Positions 26,751 through 36,169 of a stretch of DNA of 64,000 nt are shown here, piece after piece. Both the position numbers and the translations under genes were made by a program. The notes under the pieces were generated by a model that searched no databases, was not told the origin of the DNA, and saw only the letters and a list, made by a program, of their open reading frames with translations. Within the stretch, counting starts at the first letter, position 1. Every line of letters starts with the position of its first letter. The stretch is from SMYC01 sp963578475 (lineage in GTDB: Bacteria; Acidobacteriota; Vicinamibacteria; Marinacidobacterales; SMYC01): assembly GCA_963578475.1 (NCBI GenBank), contig CAUZCL010000016.1, positions 1 through 64,000 of the forward strand, read 5' to 3'.

Positions 26751-27203
26751 CTAGTATCCCGAGCTCTTTCGAAACACCATGCGGTTACCGCTCGGGAAAT
26801 GAATGGTCATCATCTCTTCGCCCACTTCTGCGCGACACGGCTCCTCCGCCGCATCCTGTATTTCTTTGACACTTATCCGAAGCGGTGACGCCGCGATGGG
26901 TCCGATTTCGTCCCCGGCAGACAAATGATAGAAGTGCGTGAAGGTCAAGGTGTCACCCACTAGTAAATAGGTGCCGCCTTCACCGGATCCCCGCACGGGC
27001 TCACCGTTCCCATCCTCCACAAAGAAGAGCACGGTCCAATCTCTCTCGGAAAAAAAGATCAAGCCCGAGACGTCGAGCTCCGTCCCGTCTTCGAGAACAT
27101 ATTGCTCTGGGTGCCAAGCCCCGAGAATGTCGGCCGCCCCTGCTCCCCCTGCTTGTATCGATAACAACAAGACGGCCACGGCCAAGAGATTCCAAATGTG
27201 CAT
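26751..27203 (-). CDS. Secreted protein of unknown function
   Basis: 150 residues from the ATG at 27203, chosen because a GGAGG ribosome binding site precedes it and it gives a clean signal peptide (MHIWNLLAVAVLLLSIQAGG, with cleavage after AGA or GAA). The mature part begins DILGAWHPEQYVLEDGTELD, which resembles the first strand of lipocalin-like small periplasmic proteins, and contains alternating beta strands. No catalytic residues can be identified. It is divergent from the DinB-like fragment and TRAP genes. Confidence 0.6.
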   Translation of the reverse strand: MHIWNLLAVAVLLLSIQAGGAGAADILGAWHPEQYVLEDGTELDVSGLIFFSERDWTVLFFVEDGNGEPVRGSGEGGTYLLVGDTLTFTHFYHLSAGDEIGPIAASPLRISVKEIQDAAEEPCRAEVGEEMMTIHFPSGNRMVFRKSSGY

Positions 27204-27260
27204 CGTTTCCTCCCAGCCACGACCTTGCACCCGAGGCACCCTCTTGGCTACTCTGAACCC

Positions 27261-27354
27261 ATGACGGTTGATGAAATTCTCATCCAGGAGTCCAAACGCC
27301 ATTTGCTCGAGGAATCCTGGCCAGGATCGAGAAGTGTGTGGCCGTTCTGAGTGA
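27261..27354 (+). pseudogene. Possible fragment of a DinB-family protein
   Basis: An ATG at 27261 starts MTVDEILIQESKRHLLEES. After a 1-bp frame change near 27317 it continues LARIEKCVAVLSE. The combined pattern (an ESxxxLxExLxRIEKCxxxLSE helix pair) resembles the first helix of DinB/DUF1572 proteins. The rest of the four-helix bundle is missing before the TatT gene begins at 27449. The identity is tentative because only about 30 residues are left. Confidence 0.35.
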
Positions 27355-27448
27355 GTACTACGACGGTCAGAAGCTCGACGCGAGGAATCCCTCGGGATTT
27401 CACTTGGCTCGGGCTACGGGGTACGATCGAACTCTCTTCGAGCCTCGA

Positions 27449-28357
27449 ATGAAACGACTAGCCGCCATCTCGATCCTTCTCGGGCTTTCCGCCTGCTCGC
27501 TCAAGGCGCGCGCCGTCGACACGCTCGCGGAAGTGCTCGGCGAGGCGGAGAGCGTTTATTTGTCCGATGAAGATCCAGAGCTCGTCGCCGCGGCGCTTCC
27601 GTTCAACCTCAAGACAATGGAGACGCTGCTCGCGTCCAACCCGGAGCATATCGGACTCCTTCTTACGGCCACGAAATCGTTCATTCTCTATGCATATAGC
27701 TTTGTCGAGCTTGAAGGGCGCAGCTACGAATATACGGAATTCGATCGCGCCGAGGCCCTGCGCCATCGTGCCACGAGGCTCTATCGCCGCGCCTACGACT
27801 ATGGAATCCGCGGGCTATCTTTGGACCATCCTGGGATCGAGGATCGTCTGCGGAAAGATCCAGACCGAACGGTGGCGAAGCTCGAGCTCGACGACGTTCC
27901 TCTCACCGTTTGGACCGCGGCCGCTCTCGGCGGGGCGATCAGCACCAGCAAGGACGATCCTGAATCCACCGCCGATATCGCCGTGGTCGGCTCGCTCCTC
28001 CACCGCGCTCTCGCTCTCGAACCGGACTACGACCACGGCACGATCCACGAATTTCTCTTCGTCTATGAAACGGGCCGTGTCGGCGGCTCGATAGAGACAG
28101 CCCGGAAGCATTACGATCGCGCGCTCGCTCTCGGACCTGCGAAATGCCCTTCGTTGTGGCTGAGCTGGGCGGAGAATGTCTCCGTGACCGAGCAGAATCG
28201 CGCAGAGTTCATGGAGCTGACCGACAAAGTTCTGGCCTTCGACGTCGAGCGCTATCCGGAGAATCGGCTCCTCAATGTGCTTGCCAAACGACGCGCCTCA
28301 TGGTTGAAACAAAATGTCGACGAGTTCTTCCTGGAAAGCTTGTACAGGGGTACCTGA
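27449..28357 (+). CDS. TRAP transporter TatT component family lipoprotein
   Basis: 302 residues from the ATG at 27449, which gives a lipoprotein signal ending LLGLSACS (lipobox Cys). The rest is all-helical, TPR-like, with LASNPEHIGLLLTATKSF, LGGAISTSKDDPE, IHEFLFVYETGRVGGS and ARKHYDRALALGPAKCPSLW, as in the TatT family (Treponema Tp0956). In TPAT systems TatT forms a trimer that docks the periplasmic binding protein. The next two genes are that binding protein and the membrane part, on the same strand with short gaps, so the three form one operon. Confidence 0.85.
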   Translation: MKRLAAISILLGLSACSLKARAVDTLAEVLGEAESVYLSDEDPELVAAALPFNLKTMETLLASNPEHIGLLLTATKSFILYAYSFVELEGRSYEYTEFDRAEALRHRATRLYRRAYDYGIRGLSLDHPGIEDRLRKDPDRTVAKLELDDVPLTVWTAAALGGAISTSKDDPESTADIAVVGSLLHRALALEPDYDHGTIHEFLFVYETGRVGGSIETARKHYDRALALGPAKCPSLWLSWAENVSVTEQNRAEFMELTDKVLAFDVERYPENRLLNVLAKRRASWLKQNVDEFFLESLYRGT

Positions 28358-28358
28358 T

Positions 28359-29354
28359 ATGAAGCGAATTTGGATGACCGCAGCGATAGTCACGTTCCTC
28401 GGAACCGCTTTCTCTGCCGAGGCGCGGGTCACGATTCGCCTCGGCACCGTTGCCCCCAAGGGCTCCTCTTGGGAGCTCTTGCTGCGCCGCATGGGCGAGG
28501 ATTGGGGAAAATCAACCGGCGGCGACATCCGCCTCCGTATCTACCCGGGCGGCACGGTAGGCGACGAGGGCGAGATGATACGCAAGATGCGTATCGGACA
28601 GCTGCAGGCCGCGGCGATCTCGAATGCGGGGCTCGCAGAAATCGATCGCAGGGCCTACGGCCTCATGCTGCCGATGATGTTCGACTCCTATGACGAGTGG
28701 GACCATGTGCGCCAGGAGATAAACCCTATCCTCGAAGCGAACTTGAAGGAGAAAGGCTTCATCGTGCTCGCTTGGACCGATTTGGGGTGGGTTTATTTCT
28801 TCACGAAAGAACCGATGCGGACCCCCGCCGATCTCGCGGGCATGAAGCTCGCGGCTTCACACTCAGAGACCGAGACCATCGATATCTTCAAATGGGCCGG
28901 TTTCAATCCGGTACCGATATCGTTCGTGGACATGATGACCGGCTTTCAAACAGGCCTCATCGACTCGACCTACGCGCCCGTGATCCTCGCGGAAGGCTCG
29001 CAGTTCTATCGTCAGGTGTCGAATATGACGGACTTGAAATGGGCGCCTCTTCAAGGAGCGGTCGTGATGCACGAAAAGGGATGGAACCAGCTGAGCCCGG
29101 GGCAGCAAAAAGAAATGTTACGCATCACGCGACAGGTCGGGGAAGAGCTTCGCCTCTCGAACCGCGAACAGGAGCAACGCTCCCTAGACGCCATGACCAA
29201 ACGTGGGCTCGAGATTGTCAAAATCTCCGACGCAGTTCTTTCCCAGTGGCGTGAGACCGTCGAAAAGGCCTATCCCCGGGTGCGCGAAAACCTCGTAACA
29301 CCGGAGATCTTCGATCGCGTGCTGAGGCTTCGCAACGAGTTCCGCGCCCGCTGA
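28359..29354 (+). CDS. TRAP transporter substrate-binding protein (P component, DctP family)
   Basis: 331 residues with an N-terminal signal peptide (MKRIWMTAAIVTFLGTAFSA, cleaved before EARVTIRLG). The DctP fold is shown by LGTVAPKGSSWELLLRRMG, the GTVGDEGEMIRKMRIGQLQ region, and the MTGFQTGLIDSTYAPV segment before the ligand-closing helix. The family's ligand-binding Arg probably lies in the RIGQLQ or KLAAS region. The substrate is unknown. The ATG follows the TatT stop by 1 bp. It belongs to the group paired with TatT (like Tp0957). Confidence 0.9.
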   Translation: MKRIWMTAAIVTFLGTAFSAEARVTIRLGTVAPKGSSWELLLRRMGEDWGKSTGGDIRLRIYPGGTVGDEGEMIRKMRIGQLQAAAISNAGLAEIDRRAYGLMLPMMFDSYDEWDHVRQEINPILEANLKEKGFIVLAWTDLGWVYFFTKEPMRTPADLAGMKLAASHSETETIDIFKWAGFNPVPISFVDMMTGFQTGLIDSTYAPVILAEGSQFYRQVSNMTDLKWAPLQGAVVMHEKGWNQLSPGQQKEMLRITRQVGEELRLSNREQEQRSLDAMTKRGLEIVKISDAVLSQWRETVEKAYPRVRENLVTPEIFDRVLRLRNEFRAR

Positions 29355-29375
29355 GCCCACTGAGGCCGCTCAAGA

Positions 29376-31175
29376 ATGAAGCGCCCCCTGGATAGCTTCG
29401 AGGACGGCCTCTCCGTTCTTGCGTTGTTCACGATGGCGCTTCTCCCTTTGCTCGAAGCGGCCGTCCGCACGGTTTACCCTAGCGGCATCTCCGGCTCGAC
29501 CATCTGGGTGCAGCACCTGGCGCTCTGGGTGGGCTTCCTCGGCGCGGCTATCGCGGCGCGTCGCGGCGAGCTCCTGTCACTGACTGCCGGCACGCAGTTC
29601 GCAAGCGACAAATGGAAAGAGCGGATCGACCTCCTCGTAGGCGGCATCAGCTTCGCCGTCTCTGTCGTGCTCGTCCATGGGAGCCTCGAGCTCGTGAGCG
29701 TCGAGCGCGAAGGCGGACGCGCGCTCGCCTTCGGGTTTCCTGTCTGGGTCGCGCAAGCCGTCATGCCCATAGGCTTCGCTCTCATCGGCTGGAGGCTTCT
29801 GTACCGCGCGGCGTCAACGTGGCGCGGTCGCGCGCTCGCCGCGAGCTTTGCCCTCGTGCCTTTCTTGCTCTATCGCTTCGAAACACTCCAAGAGACCAGC
29901 ATCTACCTACCACTCACGCTCGTTTTGCTCGCAGCGACAGCGCTTGGCGCGCCTATCTTCGTCGGCATCGGCGGCGTGGCGGCGGTGCTCTTGTGGCACG
30001 ACTTCTTTCCCGTCGCGGCAATCCCCACGGAGGCATATAACCTCGCGATCAAGCCGATCCTTCCGACAATCCCGCTCTTTACTCTCGCGGGCTTCATCCT
30101 GGCCGAAGGCGGAACACCGCGGAGACTCGTCGAGCTTTTCCGCGCGCTCGTGGGTTGGCTGCCGGGCGGTATCGCCATCGTCGCCATCGTGGTCTGCGCC
30201 TTTTTTACGAGCTTCACGGGAGGCAGCGGCGTCACCATCCTCGCGATGGGCGGGCTCTTGTTCCCGATGCTCATCGAGCGAAAGTACACGCCGAAATTCA
30301 CGACCGGGATTCTGACATCGGCGGGATCTCTCGGGCTGTTATTCCCGCCGTCGCTCGCGGTCATTCTTTATGGGCTCGTTGCCGGTGTCGAGCTCCGACG
30401 TCTCTTCGTGAGCGGATTCGTCCCCGCAATCCTCGAGATCGGACTCGTCGCCGTCTTCGCCCTCTATGCAGCGAGAAACGTTGGTATCGAGCGTGTGTCC
30501 TTCGATGTTCGTCGAAGTCTCATCGCCATATGGAACGCCAAGTGGGAGATTGCTATCCCCGTCGTCGTGCTCGGCAGCATCCTCGGCGGATTCGCCACTC
30601 TCGTCGAGGCCGCTGCGGTCACCGTTCTCTACGCGTTCCTCCTCGAATTCGTCATCCATCGCGACTTGAAAATCACGAAAGATCTGTTGCGCGTGGGAGC
30701 GGACGCGGCAACATTGATTGGGGGCGTGCTCATCATCCTCGGGGTCGCGCTCGGTTTGACCAATTATTTAATCTTCGCGGAAGTCCCCCAGCTCGCGGTC
30801 GACTGGGTACAGACTATCGTGAGCTCCCCGCTCGTGTTCTTGCTTCTGCTGAATCTCTTCTTGTTGATCGTCGGCTGTCTGATGGACATCTACTCGGCCA
30901 TTGTCGTCGTTGTGCCGCTCATAACACCTCTCGGCGTCGTATTCGGCATCGACCCTTTCCATCTCGGGATCATTTTCCTCACGAACATGGAGCTCGGCTA
31001 CCTGACGCCGCCCGTGGGGATGAACCTCTTTCTAGCGTCCTACCGGTTCAAGCAGCCGCTCCCCGACGTCTACCGGGCGACGCTTCCGTTCTTCGCCATC
31101 CGCGCTGTCGCGGTCGTTCTCGTGACCTACCTGCCCTGGCTCACGCAATTTCTTCCGGCACTTCTGTTCGATTGA
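29376..31175 (+). CDS. TRAP transporter fused small and large membrane subunits (DctQM)
   Basis: 599 residues. The first roughly 170 residues form the DctQ-like four-helix part (SGSTIWVQHLALWVGFLGAA, then GGISFAVSVVLVHG). After a linker comes the DctM domain with GTPRRLVELFRALVGWLPGG, ASGGSGVTI-like FTGGSGVTILAMGGLLFP and NMELGYLTPPVGMNLFLAS. It uses an ion gradient for uptake across the inner membrane. Fusion of Q and M is a known variant. A 21-bp gap follows the binding protein gene, and a weak hairpin follows this gene. Confidence 0.92.
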   Translation: MKRPLDSFEDGLSVLALFTMALLPLLEAAVRTVYPSGISGSTIWVQHLALWVGFLGAAIAARRGELLSLTAGTQFASDKWKERIDLLVGGISFAVSVVLVHGSLELVSVEREGGRALAFGFPVWVAQAVMPIGFALIGWRLLYRAASTWRGRALAASFALVPFLLYRFETLQETSIYLPLTLVLLAATALGAPIFVGIGGVAAVLLWHDFFPVAAIPTEAYNLAIKPILPTIPLFTLAGFILAEGGTPRRLVELFRALVGWLPGGIAIVAIVVCAFFTSFTGGSGVTILAMGGLLFPMLIERKYTPKFTTGILTSAGSLGLLFPPSLAVILYGLVAGVELRRLFVSGFVPAILEIGLVAVFALYAARNVGIERVSFDVRRSLIAIWNAKWEIAIPVVVLGSILGGFATLVEAAAVTVLYAFLLEFVIHRDLKITKDLLRVGADAATLIGGVLIILGVALGLTNYLIFAEVPQLAVDWVQTIVSSPLVFLLLLNLFLLIVGCLMDIYSAIVVVVPLITPLGVVFGIDPFHLGIIFLTNMELGYLTPPVGMNLFLASYRFKQPLPDVYRATLPFFAIRAVAVVLVTYLPWLTQFLPALLFD

Positions 31176-31183
31176 GGCAATCC

Positions 31184-31203
31184 AGACGGGCCGTCACCCG
31201 TCT
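31184..31203 (+). terminator. Weak hairpin after the TRAP operon
   Basis: AGACGGG (31184-31190) pairs perfectly with CCCGTCT (31197-31203) around a 6-nt loop, 8 bp past the DctQM stop. Only a short T-containing stretch (AATCTTGTT) follows, so it would be an imperfect intrinsic terminator. The position supports the role. Confidence 0.4.
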
Positions 31204-31375
31204 AATCTTGTTCGACACTGGGATTGGCCGCGTCCCAAAAACGCACAAGAGTCGTGATGTCCAAGGGCGCAATACGTCGACATCCTCAACTTATTAAATG
31301 ACTTACAAGATGCTCACTTTTATGGAACCAAGGGCACGTCGTTTGCGCATATAAGACCGATAGGAGGAGTTGATT

Positions 31376-32635
31376 TTGGACGTCAAACGTGACGGGTTCG
31401 CGCGAAAAAAGCGCGTCCGCATGATCGTGATCGCGGGCGCAGTACTCGCGGGTATCGCCGCCATCAGCATTGGATTGTCCCGGCTCGAGCCCGCCGCACC
31501 GTCCGTCAACCGCGCGACGGTGTGGATGGACAACGTGGAGCGAGGCGAGATGATCCGCCAGGTACGCGGCCCGGGCACGCTCGAAGTGCTTCCCGAGGCC
31601 ATCCGTTGGGTCGCGGCCCGCACCCGTGGCCGGGTCGAGCGGCGCCTTCTTTTGCCGGGGGTCAAGGTGGAGCCCTCGACCATCATTCTCGAGCTCTCGA
31701 ATCCCGAGCTCGATCAAGAGCTTCGAGATGCCGAGTTTCAACTTCAGGCCCAGGAAGCCGAGATGGCCGAGCTGCGGGTCACGGTCGAGAGCCAGTTGCT
31801 GAGCCAAAAATCCACGGCCGCGATGGTTGCTTCCGATTTCACCCAAGCGAAACTCCAGGCGGTGGCGGACGAACGACTCTTCGCCGAAGAGCTCATCGGA
31901 GACTTGATCCTCGAGCGCTCGAGAGTCCGCGCCGAGGAGCTCGCCTTGCGGAACGACTTGGAGCAGCAACGGCTCGACATCGCCTCCGCCTCGGTGGAAG
32001 CGCAGCTCACCGCTAAACGCGCCACCGTCGAACAGTTCAAGGCACTATACAAGCTTCGGCGCAGCCAGAAAGCCGTGTTGACAGTCCGCGCCGGCATTCA
32101 TGGGGTGCTGCAGGAAGTACCGGTCGAGGTCGGTCAGGAGGTCACCCCTGGACAGAACCTGGCACGCGTGGCTCAGCCCGACAAGCTCAAAGCGCAGCTT
32201 CGGATCGCCGAAACGCAGGCCAAAGACATCGAAGTCGGCCAAAAGGCGATCGTCGACACGCGCAACCGTATCATCGAGGGCAAGGTCATCCGGATCGACC
32301 CCGCCGTCCAAGAAGGCACGGTTACCGTCGACATCGAACTTTTGGGAGCGCTTCCCAAAGGCGCCCGGCCCGACTTGAGCGTCGACGGCACGATCGAGCT
32401 CGAGCGCTTGCACTATGTGCTCTATGTCGGCCGGCCCGCTTACGGACAGGCCGGGAGCACGATTGGGCTGTTCAAGCTTCTCGAAGACGGCAAGACGGCC
32501 GTGCGAGCGCAAGTCCGGCTCGGCCGCAGCTCCGTGAACACCATAGAGATCATCCAAGGTTTGAAGGAAGGCGACCAAGTCATCTTGTCCGACACGTCGG
32601 CCTGGGATGCCTACGATCGCATTCGACTTTACTAA
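31376..32635 (+). CDS. Efflux periplasmic adaptor (HlyD/MacA-like)
   Basis: About 419 residues. The start is a TTG: GGAGG at 31363-31367 is spaced best for the TTG at 31376; a second TTG at 31370 is close. One N-terminal membrane anchor (IVIAGAVLAGIAAISIGL) precedes a lipoyl half-motif, a long coiled-coil hairpin (about residues 100-225: LDQELRDAEFQLQAQEAEMA through the AKRATVEQF region), the second lipoyl part (GIHGVLQEVPVEVGQEVTPG) and a beta-barrel. This is the membrane fusion protein layout. It is followed by an ABC ATPase and a MacB-like permease, so it probably belongs to a MacAB-type exporter. Confidence 0.87.
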   Translation: MDVKRDGFARKKRVRMIVIAGAVLAGIAAISIGLSRLEPAAPSVNRATVWMDNVERGEMIRQVRGPGTLEVLPEAIRWVAARTRGRVERRLLLPGVKVEPSTIILELSNPELDQELRDAEFQLQAQEAEMAELRVTVESQLLSQKSTAAMVASDFTQAKLQAVADERLFAEELIGDLILERSRVRAEELALRNDLEQQRLDIASASVEAQLTAKRATVEQFKALYKLRRSQKAVLTVRAGIHGVLQEVPVEVGQEVTPGQNLARVAQPDKLKAQLRIAETQAKDIEVGQKAIVDTRNRIIEGKVIRIDPAVQEGTVTVDIELLGALPKGARPDLSVDGTIELERLHYVLYVGRPAYGQAGSTIGLFKLLEDGKTAVRAQVRLGRSSVNTIEIIQGLKEGDQVILSDTSAWDAYDRIRLY

Positions 32636-32673
32636 ATTCCATCAATCGAAAGAATAGGAAGGGGCTACATTCC

Positions 32674-33369
32674 ATGGCTGAAGGCAACGCACTCATCCAT
32701 CTCGAAGGCGTAACGAAAATCTTTTACACCGACGAGGTGGAGACACACGCTCTAGCGGGCATCCATCTCGATATCAAGAAGGGCGAGTATGTGTCCATCT
32801 CCGGTCCGTCCGGCTGCGGCAAATCAACGCTCTTGTCGATCCTCGGCCTTCTCGATACACCGACGGGCGGAACCTATACCTTGAACGACACGTCGGTCGA
32901 CTACCTCAACTTGTCGGAGCGCGCCCGGATCCGGAACCGCGAAGTGGGTTTCATCTTTCAGGCGTTCAACTTGATTGGCGATCTTGCCGTTTACGAGAAC
33001 GTCGAGCTTCCTTTGACTTATCGGGGGATGCCTTCCGCCGAGCGCAAAACTCGCGTGAACGACGCGCTCGAGAAAGTCGGCATGGCGCATCGCATGAAGC
33101 ATTTCCCGTCCCAGCTCTCGGGTGGTCAGCAGCAGCGCGTCGCCGTCGCTCGAGCCGTGGTCGGCGAGCCTTCCCTCCTTCTCGCGGATGAGCCCACGGG
33201 TAACTTGGATTCGACGAACGGCAAGGCAGTGATGGATCTCATGCGCGAGCTCCATGACGGTGGCGCGACCATCTGTATGGTGACGCATGACCCGCGCTAC
33301 GCCGAATATGCGGAGCGGAACATCTCGCTTTTCGACGGACGCATCGTCGAGGACAAAGTGGAAGCTTAA
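32674..33369 (+). CDS. ABC transporter ATP-binding protein (MacB/LolD type)
   Basis: 231 residues. Walker A is SGPSGCGKSTLLS, the Q-loop region is FIFQAFNLIGDLAVYENVELP, the signature is QLSGGQQQRVAVARA, and Walker B is PSLLLADEPTGNLDS. Q-loop wording and length are those of the LolD/FtsE/MacB-NBD group that works with FtsX/MacB permeases. It lies between the adaptor gene and the permease relic at 33637. If that permease is truly broken, this ATPase lacks its obvious partner here. Confidence 0.92.
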   Translation: MAEGNALIHLEGVTKIFYTDEVETHALAGIHLDIKKGEYVSISGPSGCGKSTLLSILGLLDTPTGGTYTLNDTSVDYLNLSERARIRNREVGFIFQAFNLIGDLAVYENVELPLTYRGMPSAERKTRVNDALEKVGMAHRMKHFPSQLSGGQQQRVAVARAVVGEPSLLLADEPTGNLDSTNGKAVMDLMRELHDGGATICMVTHDPRYAEYAERNISLFDGRIVEDKVEA

Positions 33370-33458
33370 ACGAGTCGCACTAACCGCACCGGGCGCGCAA
33401 CGACTAAGGCTGACCAGCCAAATTGAAAGCTCGGCCGCTCCATGAGGCGACCTTAAGA

Positions 33459-33599
33459 ATGGCCACAGAGACACAGCGCGGCGGGCAGGCGCGACGCGCC
33501 GAGCTCCACAAGCTGACCGCGGAATGCTGACCGCTGACCGCTCGCGGCGCAGATTTGGTTGCGGCCCGCCGCTTTGTGCCTCTGTACCTGTGTGGCCAT
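33459..33599. repeat. Inverted-repeat intergenic element
   Basis: ATGGCCACAGAGACACAGCG at 33459 and on to the GGCGGGC segment (about 33486) is matched inverted by GCCCGCCGCTTTGTGCCTC through CTGTGTGGCCAT at 33564-33599, with a small insertion in the right arm. The 141-bp element fills most of the gap between the ATPase and permease genes and has no ORF. A related end occurs at about 26671, and the TTTGTGCCTYTG core recurs at 12266. Confidence 0.6.
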
Positions 33600-33636
33600 C
33601 CCCTCCTGGTTGCGGTTAGAGCGTAAAGGGTTGAGT

Positions 33637-35630
33637 ATGAATTTTCTGCAGGATCTGCGTTTTAGCTTCCGAACCCTCGTCAAGAGCCCGGCCTTCGCTC
33701 TTGTGGCGGTGGCCTCGCTCGCGCTGGGGATTGGTGCCAACACGACTATCTTCTCGCTCGTCAACGCGATGTTTCTCAATCCCCTTCCTGTCGAAAAGTC
33801 GGATGAGCTCGTAGCCGTTTACACTGTGGACGAAACGAACGCCGCGCTGGGCTTGACGCAGCTCTCATACCCCAACTACGAGGATTACCGCGACGAAAAC
33901 GAAGTCTTCGACGGAACCTTCGCGTGGGGTTTCCCGTTCCCGGCGAGCATGCTCGAGGGCGAAGAGCCGGAGCAAGTCTTTACCGAGACGGTGACGGGAA
34001 GCTACTTCGGTGTGCTCGGAGTCGAACCGGCGCTCGGGCGGTTCATCCTTCCTGAGGAAGATCGGGCTGAAGGAGCCAACCCGGTCGTTGTGATGGGCTA
34101 CAAGCTCTGGACGCGTCGCTTCGGCCAGGACGCCGAGATACTCGGCCGCAAGCTCATCCTCAACGGCACGAGCTTCGACGTGATCGGCGTCGCCCCACAA
34201 GGCTTTCAGGGTGTGAACGCGCTCTTCAGCCCCGACTTGTGGGTACCGATGATGATGTACCGCCAGGTGCTTGCGGAGCAATTCCACCATTGGTTCGAAG
34301 ATCGGCGAGCGCTTTTCATCAACATGGGAGGGCGTCTCCGAGACGGCATCTCAACGGAGCAAGCAACCGCACATTTGAAGACTTTGGCGAGCGCCCTGGA
34401 GCAAGAATATCCCGAGCCCAACAAAGGCCGCACCGTCGAGCTTCGGCCGTTGGCCGAAGCTACGATTTTTCCGCAAGTGCACGGCGCGCTGACCATGGGA
34501 AGCGCCGTTCTCATGATCGTGGTAGCTCTCGTTCTTCTCATCACCTGCTTCAACGTTGCGAACCTGATGATGGCGAAAGCTACGCGGCGCCGCAAAGAAA
34601 TCGCCGTGCGTCTGTCTCTTGGCGCCGGACGGATGCAGCTCATCCGCCAACTCTTGACCGAAAGCATCCTGTTATCGGTCATCGGCGGCGCCTTGGGTTT
34701 GGTCGTCGCGATCTGGGGAAAGGATCTCATCTGGTCGATGCGTCCAGCGTTCATAGCTCAGAACATGTTCGAGCCCGTCATCGACACTCGAGTCCTCGTG
34801 TTCACGCTCTTGGTGTCGCTCGTTACCGGCGCCATTTTCGGCCTTATCCCCGCGATCCAGAGCTCGCGCCCGCACGTCGTGGACGCGCTCAAAGAGGAAA
34901 CGCGAGGCGGCGGACGCTCACGAGGCGCGTCTTTCGTGCGCAACGCACTCGTCGTCGTGCAAGTCATGCTCTCCATCGTCGTGCTCGTCGCGGCGGGACT
35001 CGTCTTGCGCAGTCTCTCGAGCACGCACGATATCGATCCCAGGTTCGAAACGGAGAAGCTCGCGGTCGTCACCGTAAATCCGGGACAGGCCGGCTACGCT
35101 CAACCTCGAGCCGAGCAGTTCTACGATCGCATCGTCGAACGCTTGCGGACAGAGCCCATGGTGCGCTCCGTTTCCTGGGCCACCAATGCCCGCTCTTCGG
35201 CGGATTTCGGCGAACCGTTTATCTCGAAGGCCAGCCTCGCGACGAGGGTGGCCGGGTGCTCCTCGGCGTGCTTGGTATCTTAGCACTCGTTCTCGCGTCG
35301 ATCGGGCTCTACGGCGTCATGGCGTTCATGGTCAGTCAACGCAACCGCGAGATAGGGCTGCGGATGGCCCTCGGGGCCGCCCAAGGCGACGTGGTATCGA
35401 TGGTTTTGAAGCATGCCATGATCTTGGTGGGCATCGGGACGTTCCTCGGTCTCGCAGCAGCACTCGCGGTCTCGAACCTCGTCGAGTCGATCCTGTTCGG
35501 AAGCGCTCGCGACCCGGTGACCTTCGTCAGCGTGGCGGTCATGCTCGCGGTAGTAGCGTTTCTGGCCACACTGGTTCCGGCGCTCAAGGCGAGCCGGGTC
35601 GATCCGCTCACCGCGCTGCGCTACGAATAG
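33637..35630 (+). pseudogene. MacB/ADOP-type permease with internal deletion and frameshift
   Basis: From the ATG at 33637 (MNFLQDLRFSFRTLVKSPAF) the first FtsX/MacB half is complete: the ALGIGANTTIFSLVNAM helix, a periplasmic MacB-PCD domain, and three membrane helices. The second half starts (FVRNALVVVQVMLSIVVLVA) but the frame shifts near 35217 (to YLEGQPRDEGGRV). It then jumps directly to LLGVLGILALVLASIGLYG, the second membrane block, losing about 180 residues of the second PCD domain. The end, VDPLTALRYE at 35630, is normal. The deletion means that even correcting the frame would not restore a whole permease. Confidence 0.8.
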
Positions 35631-35632
35631 TT

Positions 35633-36130
35633 TCAATTTCCCGCGAGTGCTCCCCGGATGTGTCTCACGAGATCGGCGGGAATTTCCGCCTTGTCCCTGA
35701 CATCGTAGTAATACTCGTCCGCCCAGATCCGGGGCCGTTCTCCCCGCTTGACGACATAAACCTGCAGCCGAAGACGGCCTTGCTCGCGCTCCACGCTCCC
35801 CGCGAGCGCGTAGTCCGCGCCGAGCGACACGGCGATGACCTCGATGCCGTCTGAGAGCCCCTTGTACTGTAGCGCTGTCTCGCGAGGCACCAACTGGTAC
35901 TCTTCGAGAGATAGAAGGGCCTCCGTGAGCGCCACCGTTACGTCCGCGGCAATAAGCTCGAGCTCATCATCGCCATCCAGATTCTCGAAGGGCAAAACCA
36001 CCAGCCTCGGTTTCACAATCGGCGTCCCGGGCTTCAGCCGCACGGTCGGCTTGCCGAAATAAGCCACCGTCGCCAAGACCGCCCCGAACAGAAGGAGCGC
36101 CAGTACGACTTTTTTGCCAGATACGTCCAT
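35633..36130 (-). CDS. Membrane-anchored TolB-N/FlgO-like protein
   Basis: 165 residues with one N-terminal membrane segment (KKVVLALLLFGAVLATVAYF). A soluble domain contains RLVVLPFENLDGDDELELIA, ALTEALLSLEEYQLVPRETA and GADYALAGSVEREQGRLRLQ. This is the TolB N-terminal/FlgO-like alpha-beta domain, often found beside adenylate cyclase or protein kinase domains in Acidobacteriota, here on its own. The function is unknown. It faces away from etfB; about 40 bp separate the two starts. Confidence 0.65.
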   Translation of the reverse strand: MDVSGKKVVLALLLFGAVLATVAYFGKPTVRLKPGTPIVKPRLVVLPFENLDGDDELELIAADVTVALTEALLSLEEYQLVPRETALQYKGLSDGIEVIAVSLGADYALAGSVEREQGRLRLQVYVVKRGERPRIWADEYYYDVRDKAEIPADLVRHIRGALAGN

Positions 36131-36133
36131 AGG

Positions 36134-36161
36134 TTGACCGAATCGACCGAAGCGGTATCAT
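36134..36161 (+). promoter_or_regulatory. Predicted sigma-70 promoter of etfBA
   Basis: TTGACC at 36134-36139 and TATCAT at 36156-36161 are separated by 16 bp. The etfB ATG is at 36170, only 8 bp past the -10, so the transcript would start almost at the start codon and may be leaderless. No Shine-Dalgarno sequence is visible. Confidence 0.5.
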
Positions 36162-36169
36162 ACTCGGTC

